Shown here: one piece after another, positions 13,709 to 19,973 of the stretch
Numbering within the stretch: position 1 is the first letter of the stretch
Layout of the letters: each line of letters starts with the position of its first letter
IMG/VR virus record: IMGVR_UViG_3300023222_000128
Coordinates: 1-23,857 of that record
Direction: 5' to 3' (one strand)
DNA length: 23,857 nucleotides
Origin: a virus
Translations under genes and position numbers: made by a program
The notes under the pieces: generated by a model
Told to the model about the DNA's origin: nothing
Database searches by the model: none
What the model saw: the letters and a program-made list of their open reading frames with translations, nothing else

Positions 13709-13871
13709 ATATCAAAACAAAACATATAAATGTTTAGGTTGCTTGCAAAAACTAACATTAAGATTTACAGATAAGAATTACGGCAACGCTAAACCAAAGT
13801 GTGTGTATTGTGAAGTACATAATGCGTACTACGAGTTAGTTGAAATTGAGTTGAGGCTACAAAATGAATGA
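13698..13871 (+). CDS. 57-aa zinc-ribbon protein
   Basis: ATG at 13698 has GAGGAGGA about six bases upstream. The protein carries KCLGCLQKLTLRF and KCVYCEVHNAYYE, a CxxC-x20-CxxC zinc ribbon that occupies nearly the whole chain. It overlaps both neighbours by a few bases. Small stand-alone zinc ribbons of this kind in phages often bind host polymerase or nucleases, but nothing here shows which. Confidence 0.68.
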   Translation: MSPKYQNKTYKCLGCLQKLTLRFTDKNYGNAKPKCVYCEVHNAYYELVEIELRLQNE

Positions 13872-13974
13872 ACAAACTAAACCTGAAGAAAAGCCAATGG
13901 TTGAGAACGACCAGAGTGTTAAGAATATCGTAGATTTGGTTATGGATGCTTTTTGGGAAGGAGTGGCGAAGTGA
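13864..13974 (+). CDS. 36-aa acidic peptide
   Basis: ATG at 13864 lies inside the end of the zinc-ribbon gene. The peptide is MNEQTKPEEKPMVENDQSV followed by a short amphipathic helix (KNIVDLVMDAFWEGVAK). Its stop overlaps the next start as GTGA. Support comes from the tight packing. Function is unknown. Confidence 0.5.
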   Translation: MNEQTKPEEKPMVENDQSVKNIVDLVMDAFWEGVAK

Positions 13975-14114
13975 ATAATAAAGTAACAAAACTATGGAAT
14001 AAGATGTTAAAAGAGAATAAGTTTATGCAGGGTTACGTGCAAGGCCATGGTATGTCAGATTCTTTTTTAGGGAATTATATACATAACACCCCAGATATTT
14101 CAAAATCTTTTTAG
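13971..14114 (+). CDS. 47-aa basic peptide, function unknown
   Basis: GTG at 13971 is preceded by GAAGGAG at seven bases, a strong ribosome site. The sequence MNNKVTKLWNKMLKENKF continues to GYVQGHGMSDSFLGNYIH. It is the last gene before promoter P2. No family is recognised. Confidence 0.58.
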   Translation: MNNKVTKLWNKMLKENKFMQGYVQGHGMSDSFLGNYIHNTPDISKSF

Positions 14115-14121
14115 AATCTTC

Positions 14122-14149
14122 TTGACTTATAAGTTTACTACGGTAAACT
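14122..14149 (+). promoter_or_regulatory. Early promoter P2 with an overlapping dyad
   Basis: TTGACT (14122-14127) is a strong -35. The -10 is either TAAACT (14144-14149, 16-base spacer) or TATAGA further on (21-base spacer, too long). The dyad AGTTTAC (14132-14138), TACG, GTAAACT (14143-14149) covers the spacer and the proposed -10, so a bound dimer would occlude the promoter. The half-site differs from that of P1, implying another regulator or a different activator. Confidence 0.6.
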
Positions 14150-14177
14150 ATAGATATAACTAAGTAAGGATTAAATA

Positions 14178-14492
14178 ATGTGCAAAGCAACAATGAAATT
14201 AGAGACTAAAAAGAAACTTGACGATATGGCTAAAAAAGTTATGGGCTTTAAAGAAAATCCTGTAAAAATAATCAACTTAACACCTAAGCTAACTATGAGC
14301 CAAGAAAAAGTAATTGAGAACCTAAAAGAAAATGCTCTTAGTTACGGAGACAAAGAGATAACGCAAGCCGAAGTAAGAGATATTGGAGGCGGTCGTGTTA
14401 TTTTCTTTTTAACTACGAAATATAAAACAGATGACCTGACAAATCAGCGTATTTTTTGGATTGGGTCTAAAGGAAGGGTTGAGGAAAAATGA
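14178..14492 (+). CDS. 104-aa phage protein, function unknown
   Basis: ATG at 14178 has TAAGGA seven bases upstream and is the first gene after P2. A basic N-terminal helix (TKKKLDDMAKKVMGF) is followed by a beta-rich domain (ITQAEVRDIGGGRVIFFLTT, then RIFWIGSKGRVEEK). The pattern EVRDxGGxRVxxxL is familiar from small uncharacterised phage proteins. It overlaps the next gene as ATGA. Confidence 0.65.
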   Translation: MCKATMKLETKKKLDDMAKKVMGFKENPVKIINLTPKLTMSQEKVIENLKENALSYGDKEITQAEVRDIGGGRVIFFLTTKYKTDDLTNQRIFWIGSKGRVEEK

Positions 14493-14776
14493 TAATTATC
14501 AAACCGACAACTCTTAAAAACGTTGATGTATTCAGAGATGGCGAACTATTGGTGCAAGGAATATCTCTACACCTAGCCAAAGACGGTTACGAGTATGACG
14601 AAATAATTACTACCACCACACAAGACCAGTTGACTGTAACAAATGAATTACTAGCCGAGGCTGTTAGGTTGTTACGTAAATATAAGTCTTTTGATGATAA
14701 ATCAAGTCACCCATTCTCTGCTATGGACAACACAGGACAAAAGGCTTTTGATTTTCTAAAGAAGTTCGACGAATGA
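14489..14776 (+). CDS. 95-aa protein, function unknown
   Basis: The N-terminus is beta-rich (MIIIKPTTLKNVDVFRDGEL), then VQGISLHLAKDGYEYDEI. A central helix follows (TNELLAEAVRLLRKYKSFDD) with a polar tail. It is coupled on both sides by ATGA overlaps. No catalytic or zinc motif is visible, and the family is not recognised. Confidence 0.62.
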   Translation: MIIIKPTTLKNVDVFRDGELLVQGISLHLAKDGYEYDEIITTTTQDQLTVTNELLAEAVRLLRKYKSFDDKSSHPFSAMDNTGQKAFDFLKKFDE

Positions 14777-14979
14777 AAAAACACCCAAAGCTCTATAAAG
14801 AGACAATGACAACCGATGAAGCCATTGAGGCCATACCCACAGTGAACAGCAAAATGGCTGCTTTAAAGTGGTTGAAACGCAATAACATATCATTTTACAA
14901 AACTCACAAAGAAGCTGGCCTATGGGATAGGTTAGAGGTTATGAGAAAGGTTTGTGATGCAACAAAGACCGCTAAGTGA
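14773..14979 (+). CDS. 68-aa basic helix-turn-helix-like protein
   Basis: The sequence contains MTTDEAIEAIPTVNSKMAAL followed by KWLKRNNISFYKTH and GLWDRLEVMRKVCDA. Two helices joined by a turn with basic residues suggest a small DNA-binding fold, similar in style to excisionase or transcription-regulator peptides. This is by inspection only. It overlaps the previous gene as ATGA and the next by 23 bases. Confidence 0.6.
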   Translation: MKKHPKLYKETMTTDEAIEAIPTVNSKMAALKWLKRNNISFYKTHKEAGLWDRLEVMRKVCDATKTAK

Positions 14980-15064
14980 TTCCATATCACCACATGAACT
15001 AGATTTGAAAGAGGTAACATTTTTATTCTACTACTGGACAGATGTGGTTTTAAATGAGAAATGA
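14957..15064 (+). CDS. 35-aa peptide, function unknown
   Basis: ATG at 14957 has AAAGG six bases upstream, inside the end of the previous gene. The peptide is MQQRPLSDSISPHELDLKEV followed by an aromatic stretch TFLFYYWTDVVLNEK. It bridges the gap to the next gene, overlapping its start by 11 bases. Packing supports it, but length limits confidence. Confidence 0.48.
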   Translation: MQQRPLSDSISPHELDLKEVTFLFYYWTDVVLNEK

Positions 15065-15629
15065 AGGGTTGGGGTGTTATGTATATAATTCCCCTTTTTT
15101 AGGTGCCGACAGCTCCGATGAAGATTTTGAAATAGCTTCTAGTTTTCTTAGAAAGTTAGCTAAGGACTTGGATACTTGTTGGATACTTGTTGGGGAGTCA
15201 ATGATGACCAGCTCTAACTTCATCGCAATGAGCAACCAAGATAGATTCAAGTTCCGCGCATTCGATCTAATCGATAATAAAATGAAGGAAGTTTTAGAAT
15301 TAGAATTCGATAATCATGGATCATTCGAAGCTAAAGTACACGGAGCCGCCACGCACTGCGATAACATGTTTGAATACATTGGACCTAAGTGGGTCATGCA
15401 ATCAAGCAGCCGAAAAGACAAAAATGGGAATCTGATTTTTGAGGGTGATCTTCTTCGGACTATTGAAAATTGTCTAACGGGATCAGGCGAGAAAATAGGA
15501 GAAGTTGTTTTTAAAGATGGAATGTTTACCGTTAGATCGTCACCTCTCCATATTATTACACAATCATTTAAACCTGAAATCATCGGCAACGTCCACCAAG
15601 ACAGTCATTTACTAAACAAAATTAAATAA
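15054..15629 (+). CDS. YopX-family protein fused to a short upstream ORF
   Basis: The open frame has 191 codons. Residues from about 59 on match the YopX family of phage proteins: RFKFRAFDLIDNKMKEV, SSRKDKNGNLIFEGDLL, GEVVFKDGMFTVRS and PEIIGNVHQD. Function in the family is unknown. The first 49 residues are unrelated and end at a perfect 11-bp tandem duplication (15168-15191). Removing one copy would end the upstream frame at codon 50 (after CWGVNDDQL) and leave YopX starting at ATG 15201 or 15204, with GGGGAG just upstream. So this is either a fusion by duplication or two genes, with YopX (142 aa) initiating internally. Confidence 0.72.
   Translation: MRNEGLGCYVYNSPFLGADSSDEDFEIASSFLRKLAKDLDTCWILVGESMMTSSNFIAMSNQDRFKFRAFDLIDNKMKEVLELEFDNHGSFEAKVHGAATHCDNMFEYIGPKWVMQSSSRKDKNGNLIFEGDLLRTIENCLTGSGEKIGEVVFKDGMFTVRSSPLHIITQSFKPEIIGNVHQDSHLLNKIK
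15168..15191 (+). repeat. 11-bp tandem duplication causing a frame change
   Basis: GGATACTTGTT is repeated perfectly at 15170-15180 and 15181-15191, with two further matching bases on the left. Eleven is not a multiple of three, so the extra copy shifts the frame and joins the upstream short ORF to the YopX frame. Confidence 0.85.
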
Positions 15630-15653
15630 CAATTTCTATTGAAAGGAAATAAA

Positions 15654-16043
15654 ATGAAAACACAAGAATTAAGTAAAAAGATCAAAGAAACAGCACCTAT
15701 CGATCCAGAGATTAGATACGTGCAAGAAATAAAAGAAGGACAGTGGGCACATCAAGGTGATATTGCTTTGATCGCCATACCTTCACTACCAAAAGGTAAA
15801 GAAATCAAAGAGTTGCAGTTAGCTCCGGGTACCACAAAAGGATCTAGGCACATTCTTTCTGACTTTGTGGGTACTATTGTCAACCACTCTTCCCAGGAGC
15901 TTTACGGGCCAGCATTCGAAGCCAAAGAACGCTTCACACTCACGCATCCTGAACATGCTCACTACTCTTTGCCTGCGGGTTGTTACCAAGTCATTTATCA
16001 ACAAAATAATGAATTGGAAGAACTTAGAAGGGTGAGGGATTAG
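15654..16043 (+). CDS. 129-aa conserved partner of the DUF6745-type gene
   Basis: ATG at 15654 has AAAGGA six bases upstream. The protein contains QGDIALIAIPSLPKGK, QLAPGTTKGSRHIL, FTLTHPEHAHYSLPAGCY and the end ELEELRRVRD. I recognise this pattern (QGDVxxxxxxxLP, GxxxGSRHxL or GHAH, LTHEEHAPxxLPxGxYxV) from uncharacterised bacterial and phage proteins encoded immediately upstream of DUF6745-type genes. It is probably a small beta-barrel. Only one base separates its stop from the next ATG, so both proteins are likely made together. The biochemical function is unknown. Confidence 0.72.
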   Translation: MKTQELSKKIKETAPIDPEIRYVQEIKEGQWAHQGDIALIAIPSLPKGKEIKELQLAPGTTKGSRHILSDFVGTIVNHSSQELYGPAFEAKERFTLTHPEHAHYSLPAGCYQVIYQQNNELEELRRVRD

Positions 16044-16044
16044 C

Positions 16045-17544
16045 ATGAAAAAAATAACTAATTTAACAGAAGCACAAAGAGATCTTATTCCCGGCCATAT
16101 AAATAAATGGTTGGGTATAGGGTTGAAATATAACGCTCCGAAATGGGAGGACATCAAAGCAGATATGGATTGGCTTTATGAGCTTTGTGGCCTACCCAAA
16201 CCTAAGTTTGTGGTCTGTCTGCCTTCACCTATGAGTTGCGTGTATGCTATTAATACTTTTCAAGTGCATGACCAAGTGGATGCCCAAGTGGATGCCCAAG
16301 TGTATGACCAAGTGGATGCCCAAGTGGATGCCCAAGTGGATGCCCAAGTGTATGACCAAGTGCGTGCCCAAGTGCGTGCCCAAGTGCGTGACCAAGTGGA
16401 TGCCCAAGTGTATGCCCAAGTGAATGCCCAAGTGTATGCCCAAGTGTATGCCCAAGTGCGTGACCAAGTGTATGACCAAGTGCGTGACCAAGTGCGTGCC
16501 CAAGTGGATGCCCAAGTGGATGCCCAAGTGCATGACCAAGTGCGTGCCCAAGTGGATGCCCAAGTGTATGCCCAAGTGAATGACCAAGTGTATGCCCAAG
16601 TGAATGCCCAAGTGGATGACCAAGTGCGTGCCCAAGTGTATGACCAAGTGTATGCCCAAGTGGATGCCCAAGTGTATGCCCAAGTGAATGACCAAGTGCG
16701 TGCCCAAGTGGATGACCAAGTGTATGACCAAGTGCGTGACCAAGTGCGTGCCCAAGTGGATGCCCAAGTGGATGCCCAAGTGCGTGACCAAGTGCGTGCC
16801 CAAGTGGATGACCAAGTGTATGACCAAGTGCATGCCCAAGTGCGTGACCAAGTGCATGCCCAAGTGCGTGACCAAGTGGATGCCCAAGTGAATGCCCAAG
16901 TGGATGTCTCACCAAAATTAAAACATTGTTTTCAAGTGAGTTTCCAAAATTGGTCGGGATATTACGCTTACTTAGATTATATGCGATTAATAGGCATGTC
17001 TCTAGCTAATGACTTAAACGCTAAATTAAATAGAATTATAAAAATCGTCAAAACTGTTGGCTGGCTCTACCCTTGCAAGGATATATGTTTTGTATCACAT
17101 AGCCCAGAACAGATAAGCCTCGTAGACGGCGAGCTGCATAATGAAAGAGGTCCTTCAGTTAGGTATTCCGATGGTTTTGAAGTGTATTCTATAGAAGGTG
17201 TCAGAGTACCAAAATGGATAATTGAAGAACCTAAAAAAATTACAATTGATTTAATTCAAAAAGAAGGTAATGCGGAAATTAAACGTATTATGCGTGAAAT
17301 ATATGGGACAGAAAAATATCTTGAAGATATTGGCGCGAGGATAATGCATTATGACGAGGATTTCCATGGTGGTTTACGGGCGTTGCTACTAGATAACAAT
17401 GGTAAAAAATGGTTGCAAGGTTCTGACGGCTCCACTGGACGAGTTTATACTATGAGTGCTAAGGACGATGCTGAAACGTGCCAACAAGCTCATGAATCTT
17501 TATGGCCTGGGCTGAAAGAAGATATGCGGATAGGGCAGTCATGA
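16045..17544 (+). CDS. DUF6745-type protein with a 53-unit tetrapeptide repeat
   Basis: The protein has 499 residues. Residues 1-72 are a conserved N-terminal region (TEAQRDLIPGHINKWLGIGL). Residues 73-286 are a perfect four-residue repeat, QV followed by D/Y/R/N/H and then A/D. Residues 287-499 form the C-terminal part, with SLVDGELHNERGPSVRYSDG, EGVRVPKWIIEEP and a tail ending CQQAHESLWPGL and IGQS. The C-terminus matches the DUF6745 pattern (LHNExGPAVxYxDG, GVRVPxWI), and similar QV-repeat inserts occur in relatives as I recall. It has no known activity. The repeat may form a long helix with a Val stripe. The end overlaps the next gene as ATGA. Confidence 0.8.
   Translation: MKKITNLTEAQRDLIPGHINKWLGIGLKYNAPKWEDIKADMDWLYELCGLPKPKFVVCLPSPMSCVYAINTFQVHDQVDAQVDAQVYDQVDAQVDAQVDAQVYDQVRAQVRAQVRDQVDAQVYAQVNAQVYAQVYAQVRDQVYDQVRDQVRAQVDAQVDAQVHDQVRAQVDAQVYAQVNDQVYAQVNAQVDDQVRAQVYDQVYAQVDAQVYAQVNDQVRAQVDDQVYDQVRDQVRAQVDAQVDAQVRDQVRAQVDDQVYDQVHAQVRDQVHAQVRDQVDAQVNAQVDVSPKLKHCFQVSFQNWSGYYAYLDYMRLIGMSLANDLNAKLNRIIKIVKTVGWLYPCKDICFVSHSPEQISLVDGELHNERGPSVRYSDGFEVYSIEGVRVPKWIIEEPKKITIDLIQKEGNAEIKRIMREIYGTEKYLEDIGARIMHYDEDFHGGLRALLLDNNGKKWLQGSDGSTGRVYTMSAKDDAETCQQAHESLWPGLKEDMRIGQS
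16261..16902 (+). repeat. 12-bp coding tandem repeat array, 53.5 units
   Basis: The unit is CAAGTG, then a variable codon, then GAC or GCC. Gln is always CAA and Val always GTG. The variable codon is GAT (16), CGT (15), TAT (13), AAT (5) or CAT (4). The fourth codon is GCC 33 times and GAC 20 times. A larger block beginning at 16465 recurs 21 units (252 bp) later at 16717 with almost the same order, showing segmental duplication. No stop or frame break occurs in any unit. Confidence 0.95.
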
Positions 17545-17666
17545 GCTGGCATTCTGACAACTGGGATGACGTATACCCAATAGAAACAACAACATGCAGA
17601 GAACACGGCACAAGCCACATGGTAGAAAATAAATGCCTAGCTTGTTTACAGGAGGATGATGCGTGA
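17541..17666 (+). CDS. 41-aa Cys/His zinc-binding-type peptide
   Basis: ATG at 17541 overlaps the previous stop as ATGA. MSWHSDNWDDVYPIETT is followed by TCREHGTSHMVENKCLACLQ, a CxxH-type pair and a CxxC pair that could hold one zinc ion. Its stop overlaps the next start as GTGA. Function is unknown. Confidence 0.6.
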   Translation: MSWHSDNWDDVYPIETTTCREHGTSHMVENKCLACLQEDDA

Positions 17667-17941
17667 GCGCTCAAGACCCCACTGAAACTCAATTCGGCTT
17701 CATAAAAACAAAAGGTCTCCATAAAAAGAAGGCGAAGAAGAATCAAATCTGTAGCTGGTGTGGTCAATATATTATCAAAGGCGAAAAGTATAAGTTTCAT
17801 CGTTATCAAGACGAGGAATTTAAAAGTCATAGACTTCACAATGAATGTTTTGCTCATGTCTTGTGGTTGAAAAATGACGAGTGTGTTGATGTTGAATTTA
17901 GAAGAAATGGTGTTAGGCCGAACAAGAAAAGGGATGAGTGA
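17663..17941 (+). CDS. 92-aa zinc-finger protein
   Basis: GTG at 17663 has AGGAGG seven bases upstream, a strong ribosome site. Residues 28-64 carry ICSWCGQYIIKGEKYKFH and RLHNECFAHVLW, a CxxC plus HxxC zinc site resembling small treble-clef or PARP-like zinc fingers of phages. The flanks are basic (KKKAKKNQ and RPNKKRDE), suggesting nucleic-acid contact. It overlaps the next gene by one base. Confidence 0.68.
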   Translation: MSAQDPTETQFGFIKTKGLHKKKAKKNQICSWCGQYIIKGEKYKFHRYQDEEFKSHRLHNECFAHVLWLKNDECVDVEFRRNGVRPNKKRDE

Positions 17942-18228
17942 TGAGTAAGTTCACAACCTGTTCAAAATGTGATAAAGAGTATTTTTATGATGATGTGCAC
18001 ATATGTGAAGAACCCCTGAATATACGAATGAATAACCAAGAGGAAGAGGCCGCGAAAATGATAACAATAGAAGTACACGGTTCATTGGGTTATGGCAACC
18101 ACTACCTAAATGAATTTGAGATAGATAAGGAGGAATGGCACAATATGTCAGAAATGGACAAAGATAAGATGATAGCTGATGTAGCCTGGGAGCATTTTGA
18201 GCACTGGCCAAAGGTTAACGGTGAATAA
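17941..18228 (+). CDS. 95-aa protein: short zinc knuckle plus DUF7167-like domain
   Basis: ATG at 17941 has AAGGGA six bases upstream. Residues 5-23 (TTCSKCDKEYFYDDVHIC) carry three cysteines. From about residue 41 the sequence MITIEVHGSLGYGNHYLNEF continues with DKEEWHNMSEMDKDKM and VAWEHFEHW. That cadence matches the small phage domain I know as DUF7167 (GYxGxxxExEFExDDxxWxxMSxEE). A start at that internal Met would give the domain alone, so this may be a fusion of two small proteins. Function is unknown. Confidence 0.62.
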   Translation: MSKFTTCSKCDKEYFYDDVHICEEPLNIRMNNQEEEAAKMITIEVHGSLGYGNHYLNEFEIDKEEWHNMSEMDKDKMIADVAWEHFEHWPKVNGE

Positions 18229-18559
18229 CCAAGAAGAAATCAACGAGTTTAATCGGCGGTGTGCTTTGGCGTTGGGGTGGGATTACGTTCAGTACGGGTC
18301 GACATGGTATTGTTGGAGAATACCTAGCGAGTTTCGTAAACAGCATAATCATATTTTCCACGGCTACAACACACGTACAAAATTAAAGTTTCATAAATCC
18401 TACGATTGGGCCATGTTGTTGGTTCATGAAGTCATAAAAAGACACCTTTTGGTCGAGAAGTGCAACATATTACCCATGCTTCCAATCCGTTGGATGACTG
18501 ACTCACCACGTCAAATATCGGAAGAAGCTTTAGAGGTATTGGAGGCCAACGATGAGTGA
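18221..18559 (+). CDS. Phage ABA-sandwich-like protein
   Basis: GTG at 18221 has AAAGG six bases upstream and overlaps the previous gene by eight bases. The 112-residue protein shows INEFNRRCALALGWDYV near the N-terminus, FHKSYDWAMLLVHEVIKRHL in the centre and RQISEEALEVLEANDE at the end. This is the order seen in the ABA-sandwich family of small phage proteins (start helix with LGW, then STDxxAAWxLV, then a final helix). Function is unknown in the family. A second, clearer member is encoded at 22737. Confidence 0.6.
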   Translation: MNNQEEINEFNRRCALALGWDYVQYGSTWYCWRIPSEFRKQHNHIFHGYNTRTKLKFHKSYDWAMLLVHEVIKRHLLVEKCNILPMLPIRWMTDSPRQISEEALEVLEANDE

Positions 18560-18692
18560 AGAATTGAAGCCGTTAAGTCAAAATCCGTATTGGGACAAAG
18601 TTAAAAATCATAAATGGACTTGCACATGTGAATGGTGTTTACTGTCTGGTGATTGGTTTAACACTCGCCACACTAACAAGGAGAAATCATGA
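18552..18692 (+). CDS. 46-aa cysteine-containing peptide
   Basis: ATG at 18552 overlaps the previous stop. The peptide includes KWTCTCEWCLLSGDWF, three cysteines in six positions, and ends RHTNKEKS. With nearby histidines it could bind a metal. It is coupled to the next gene as ATGA. Function is unknown. Confidence 0.55.
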   Translation: MSEELKPLSQNPYWDKVKNHKWTCTCEWCLLSGDWFNTRHTNKEKS

Positions 18693-18844
18693 CTGAGTTA
18701 GAAAAGTTTATACAAAGATATGTCCATGGAATTCATGGTAGTGATTTTAAAACTGTGGCCACTTCACGAAACCCTCATGGCGTAAACGGGGTCATCGCTG
18801 ACCTTGCTACCGCGTTGGCCAAAGATTTGAAGGAGAAATCATGA
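18689..18844 (+). CDS. 51-aa small protein, function unknown
   Basis: ATG at 18689 is preceded by AAGGAG, and the 16-base context AAGGAGAAATCATGAC is repeated exactly at the next gene start (18830-18845). The sequence MTELEKFIQRYVHGIHGSD continues to NGVIADLATALAKDLKEKS. It overlaps the next gene as ATGA. No family is recognised. Confidence 0.58.
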   Translation: MTELEKFIQRYVHGIHGSDFKTVATSRNPHGVNGVIADLATALAKDLKEKS

Positions 18845-19290
18845 CAATAACACTAGCCTTAATAACTTATATATCAACGATTCTAGCCTGCTATGGGTCA
18901 TACAGAATAGGTCTTATGCTTGGGAAAGTGAAAGGGTATAAACGTAGGATTAAAGAGGAATCAGAAGTCGAGTGTGACCTTGAAGAGATCAGCCGTAAAG
19001 CGATAGCCTCTGTGAAACAAGAGAGAAAAGAAGAAGGTAGTTTTGTTGGTAGATGTGTGACGGCTACTTCAGAGAACGATGCTAAGGTTCAGAGAGACTT
19101 TAACATCATGCAGTCAATCGTCGAAAGCGAAGATTTCAAATCTATGATAAACAGTAGTGCTGAGACTGATGATGGTGAAGATTCGTCTATTATTATGGCA
19201 AAGGCTCGGGCGTACCATAGTGGTAAAAGTGTGGCAGAGTACTATCGAGGATTAAACAATTATATTAAGAAAAGGAAGGGCAAATCATGA
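18841..19290 (+). CDS. 149-aa membrane-anchored helical protein
   Basis: Residues 3-26 (ITLALITYISTILACYGSYR) form an N-terminal membrane anchor, followed by a basic stretch (KVKGYKRRIKEE) that predicts a cytoplasmic tail. The tail is acidic to polar and helical. It ends KARAYHSGKSVAEYYRGLNN and KKRKGKS. No enzyme motif is visible. The anchor and coiled tail resemble phage inner-membrane accessory proteins of unknown role. The start has AAGGAG and ATGA coupling. Confidence 0.62.
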   Translation: MTITLALITYISTILACYGSYRIGLMLGKVKGYKRRIKEESEVECDLEEISRKAIASVKQERKEEGSFVGRCVTATSENDAKVQRDFNIMQSIVESEDFKSMINSSAETDDGEDSSIIMAKARAYHSGKSVAEYYRGLNNYIKKRKGKS

Positions 19291-19568
19291 ACGATGAACA
19301 CACACCGGAGCCTTGGTTTGATTATAAGTCAACACTACCAAAAACTCTAAACGCTGAAGATTATGAACGTGCCTGTATATGTGTCAACGCCTTAGCCGGA
19401 ATCCCAAACCCTGCGGATTGGATGGCTGACGCAGCCGGTGAAGCATTGGCCGTATATTCATTAGCTCAAACAGGAAATCCAGATTATATTAAGGATATTG
19501 CGAAAATAACTCTTAATACTTTAAACCGCTACCCATACAACCAAAGAAAGAAGGTAAGTGATGAATAA
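19287..19568 (+). CDS. 93-aa phage protein of the TPEPW/RACxCVNALAGIP type
   Basis: The protein starts MNDEHTPEPWFDY and has YERACICVNALAGIPNPADW in the middle. This pairing (HTPGPW followed by ANARRIVACVNACAGIP) is common in small uncharacterised phage proteins. The C-terminal half is helical (GEALAVYSLAQ, IAKITLNTLNRYP). Function is unknown. It is ATGA-coupled upstream and overlaps the next gene by eight bases. Confidence 0.68.
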   Translation: MNDEHTPEPWFDYKSTLPKTLNAEDYERACICVNALAGIPNPADWMADAAGEALAVYSLAQTGNPDYIKDIAKITLNTLNRYPYNQRKKVSDE

Positions 19569-19971
19569 ACCAACACCACCCCAGTTAATTACAGCGGAGG
19601 ATCTGAGAGAAACAGTGGCAAATGATCTCGTCAAAAAAGATGGCACCCCAGATTATGTCATATTGAATATTAAATCTAGAGAGAATTTAGCGTTCGATAT
19701 CAACACCCTCATTGCCTCGAAGCTGAATCACAAAAAATGTAAACTTTATAGAAGTACACCAATTGATGTTGCTTTTAAATACGGAGAAGACACCCACCAC
19801 ATCTACTACATCACCCAACCAATTGAGCCTGAAAAGGTGGAGTGCGAGCATGAACTTAAACGCACTAAGATGACAAGAAACCCTCAAACAGATGGCACTG
19901 TTATTTTAGCTCACTGTGAAGCTGCTAATGACTACTGCCCAAAATGCGGTTTAGAGCTTACACAGGAGTAA
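19561..19971 (+). CDS. 136-aa protein with C-terminal zinc ribbon
   Basis: ATG at 19561 has AAGG six bases upstream. The N-terminal part (ITAEDLRETVANDLVKKDG) is helical, and the middle is beta-rich (DVAFKYGEDTHHIYYI). The last 45 residues hold CEHELKRTK, then AHCEAANDYCPKCGLEL, a Cys-rich zinc ribbon. Zinc-bound protein or nucleic-acid contact is inferred. The stop is two bases before the next ATG. Family is not recognised. Confidence 0.62.
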   Translation: MNKPTPPQLITAEDLRETVANDLVKKDGTPDYVILNIKSRENLAFDINTLIASKLNHKKCKLYRSTPIDVAFKYGEDTHHIYYITQPIEPEKVECEHELKRTKMTRNPQTDGTVILAHCEAANDYCPKCGLELTQE

Positions 19972-19973
19972 TT

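Noticed and set aside
15314-16157. Minus-strand open frames opposite YopX and the 129-aa gene
   Set aside because: The plus-strand frames match known families, and the antisense products look random.
16261-16902. CRISPR-like repeat array
   Set aside because: The units are 12 bp with no spacers, in frame within a protein gene.
16261-16902. Diversity-generating retroelement target
   Set aside because: Variation is not adenine-specific against a template, and no reverse transcriptase or template repeat is seen in the window.
16225-16915. Two long minus-strand open frames (about 220 codons each) rich in GHxLGH or HLxIHLG repeats
   Set aside because: They are antisense readings of the 12-bp repeat, which contains no stop in any frame. 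The plus frame has conserved flanking domains on both sides.
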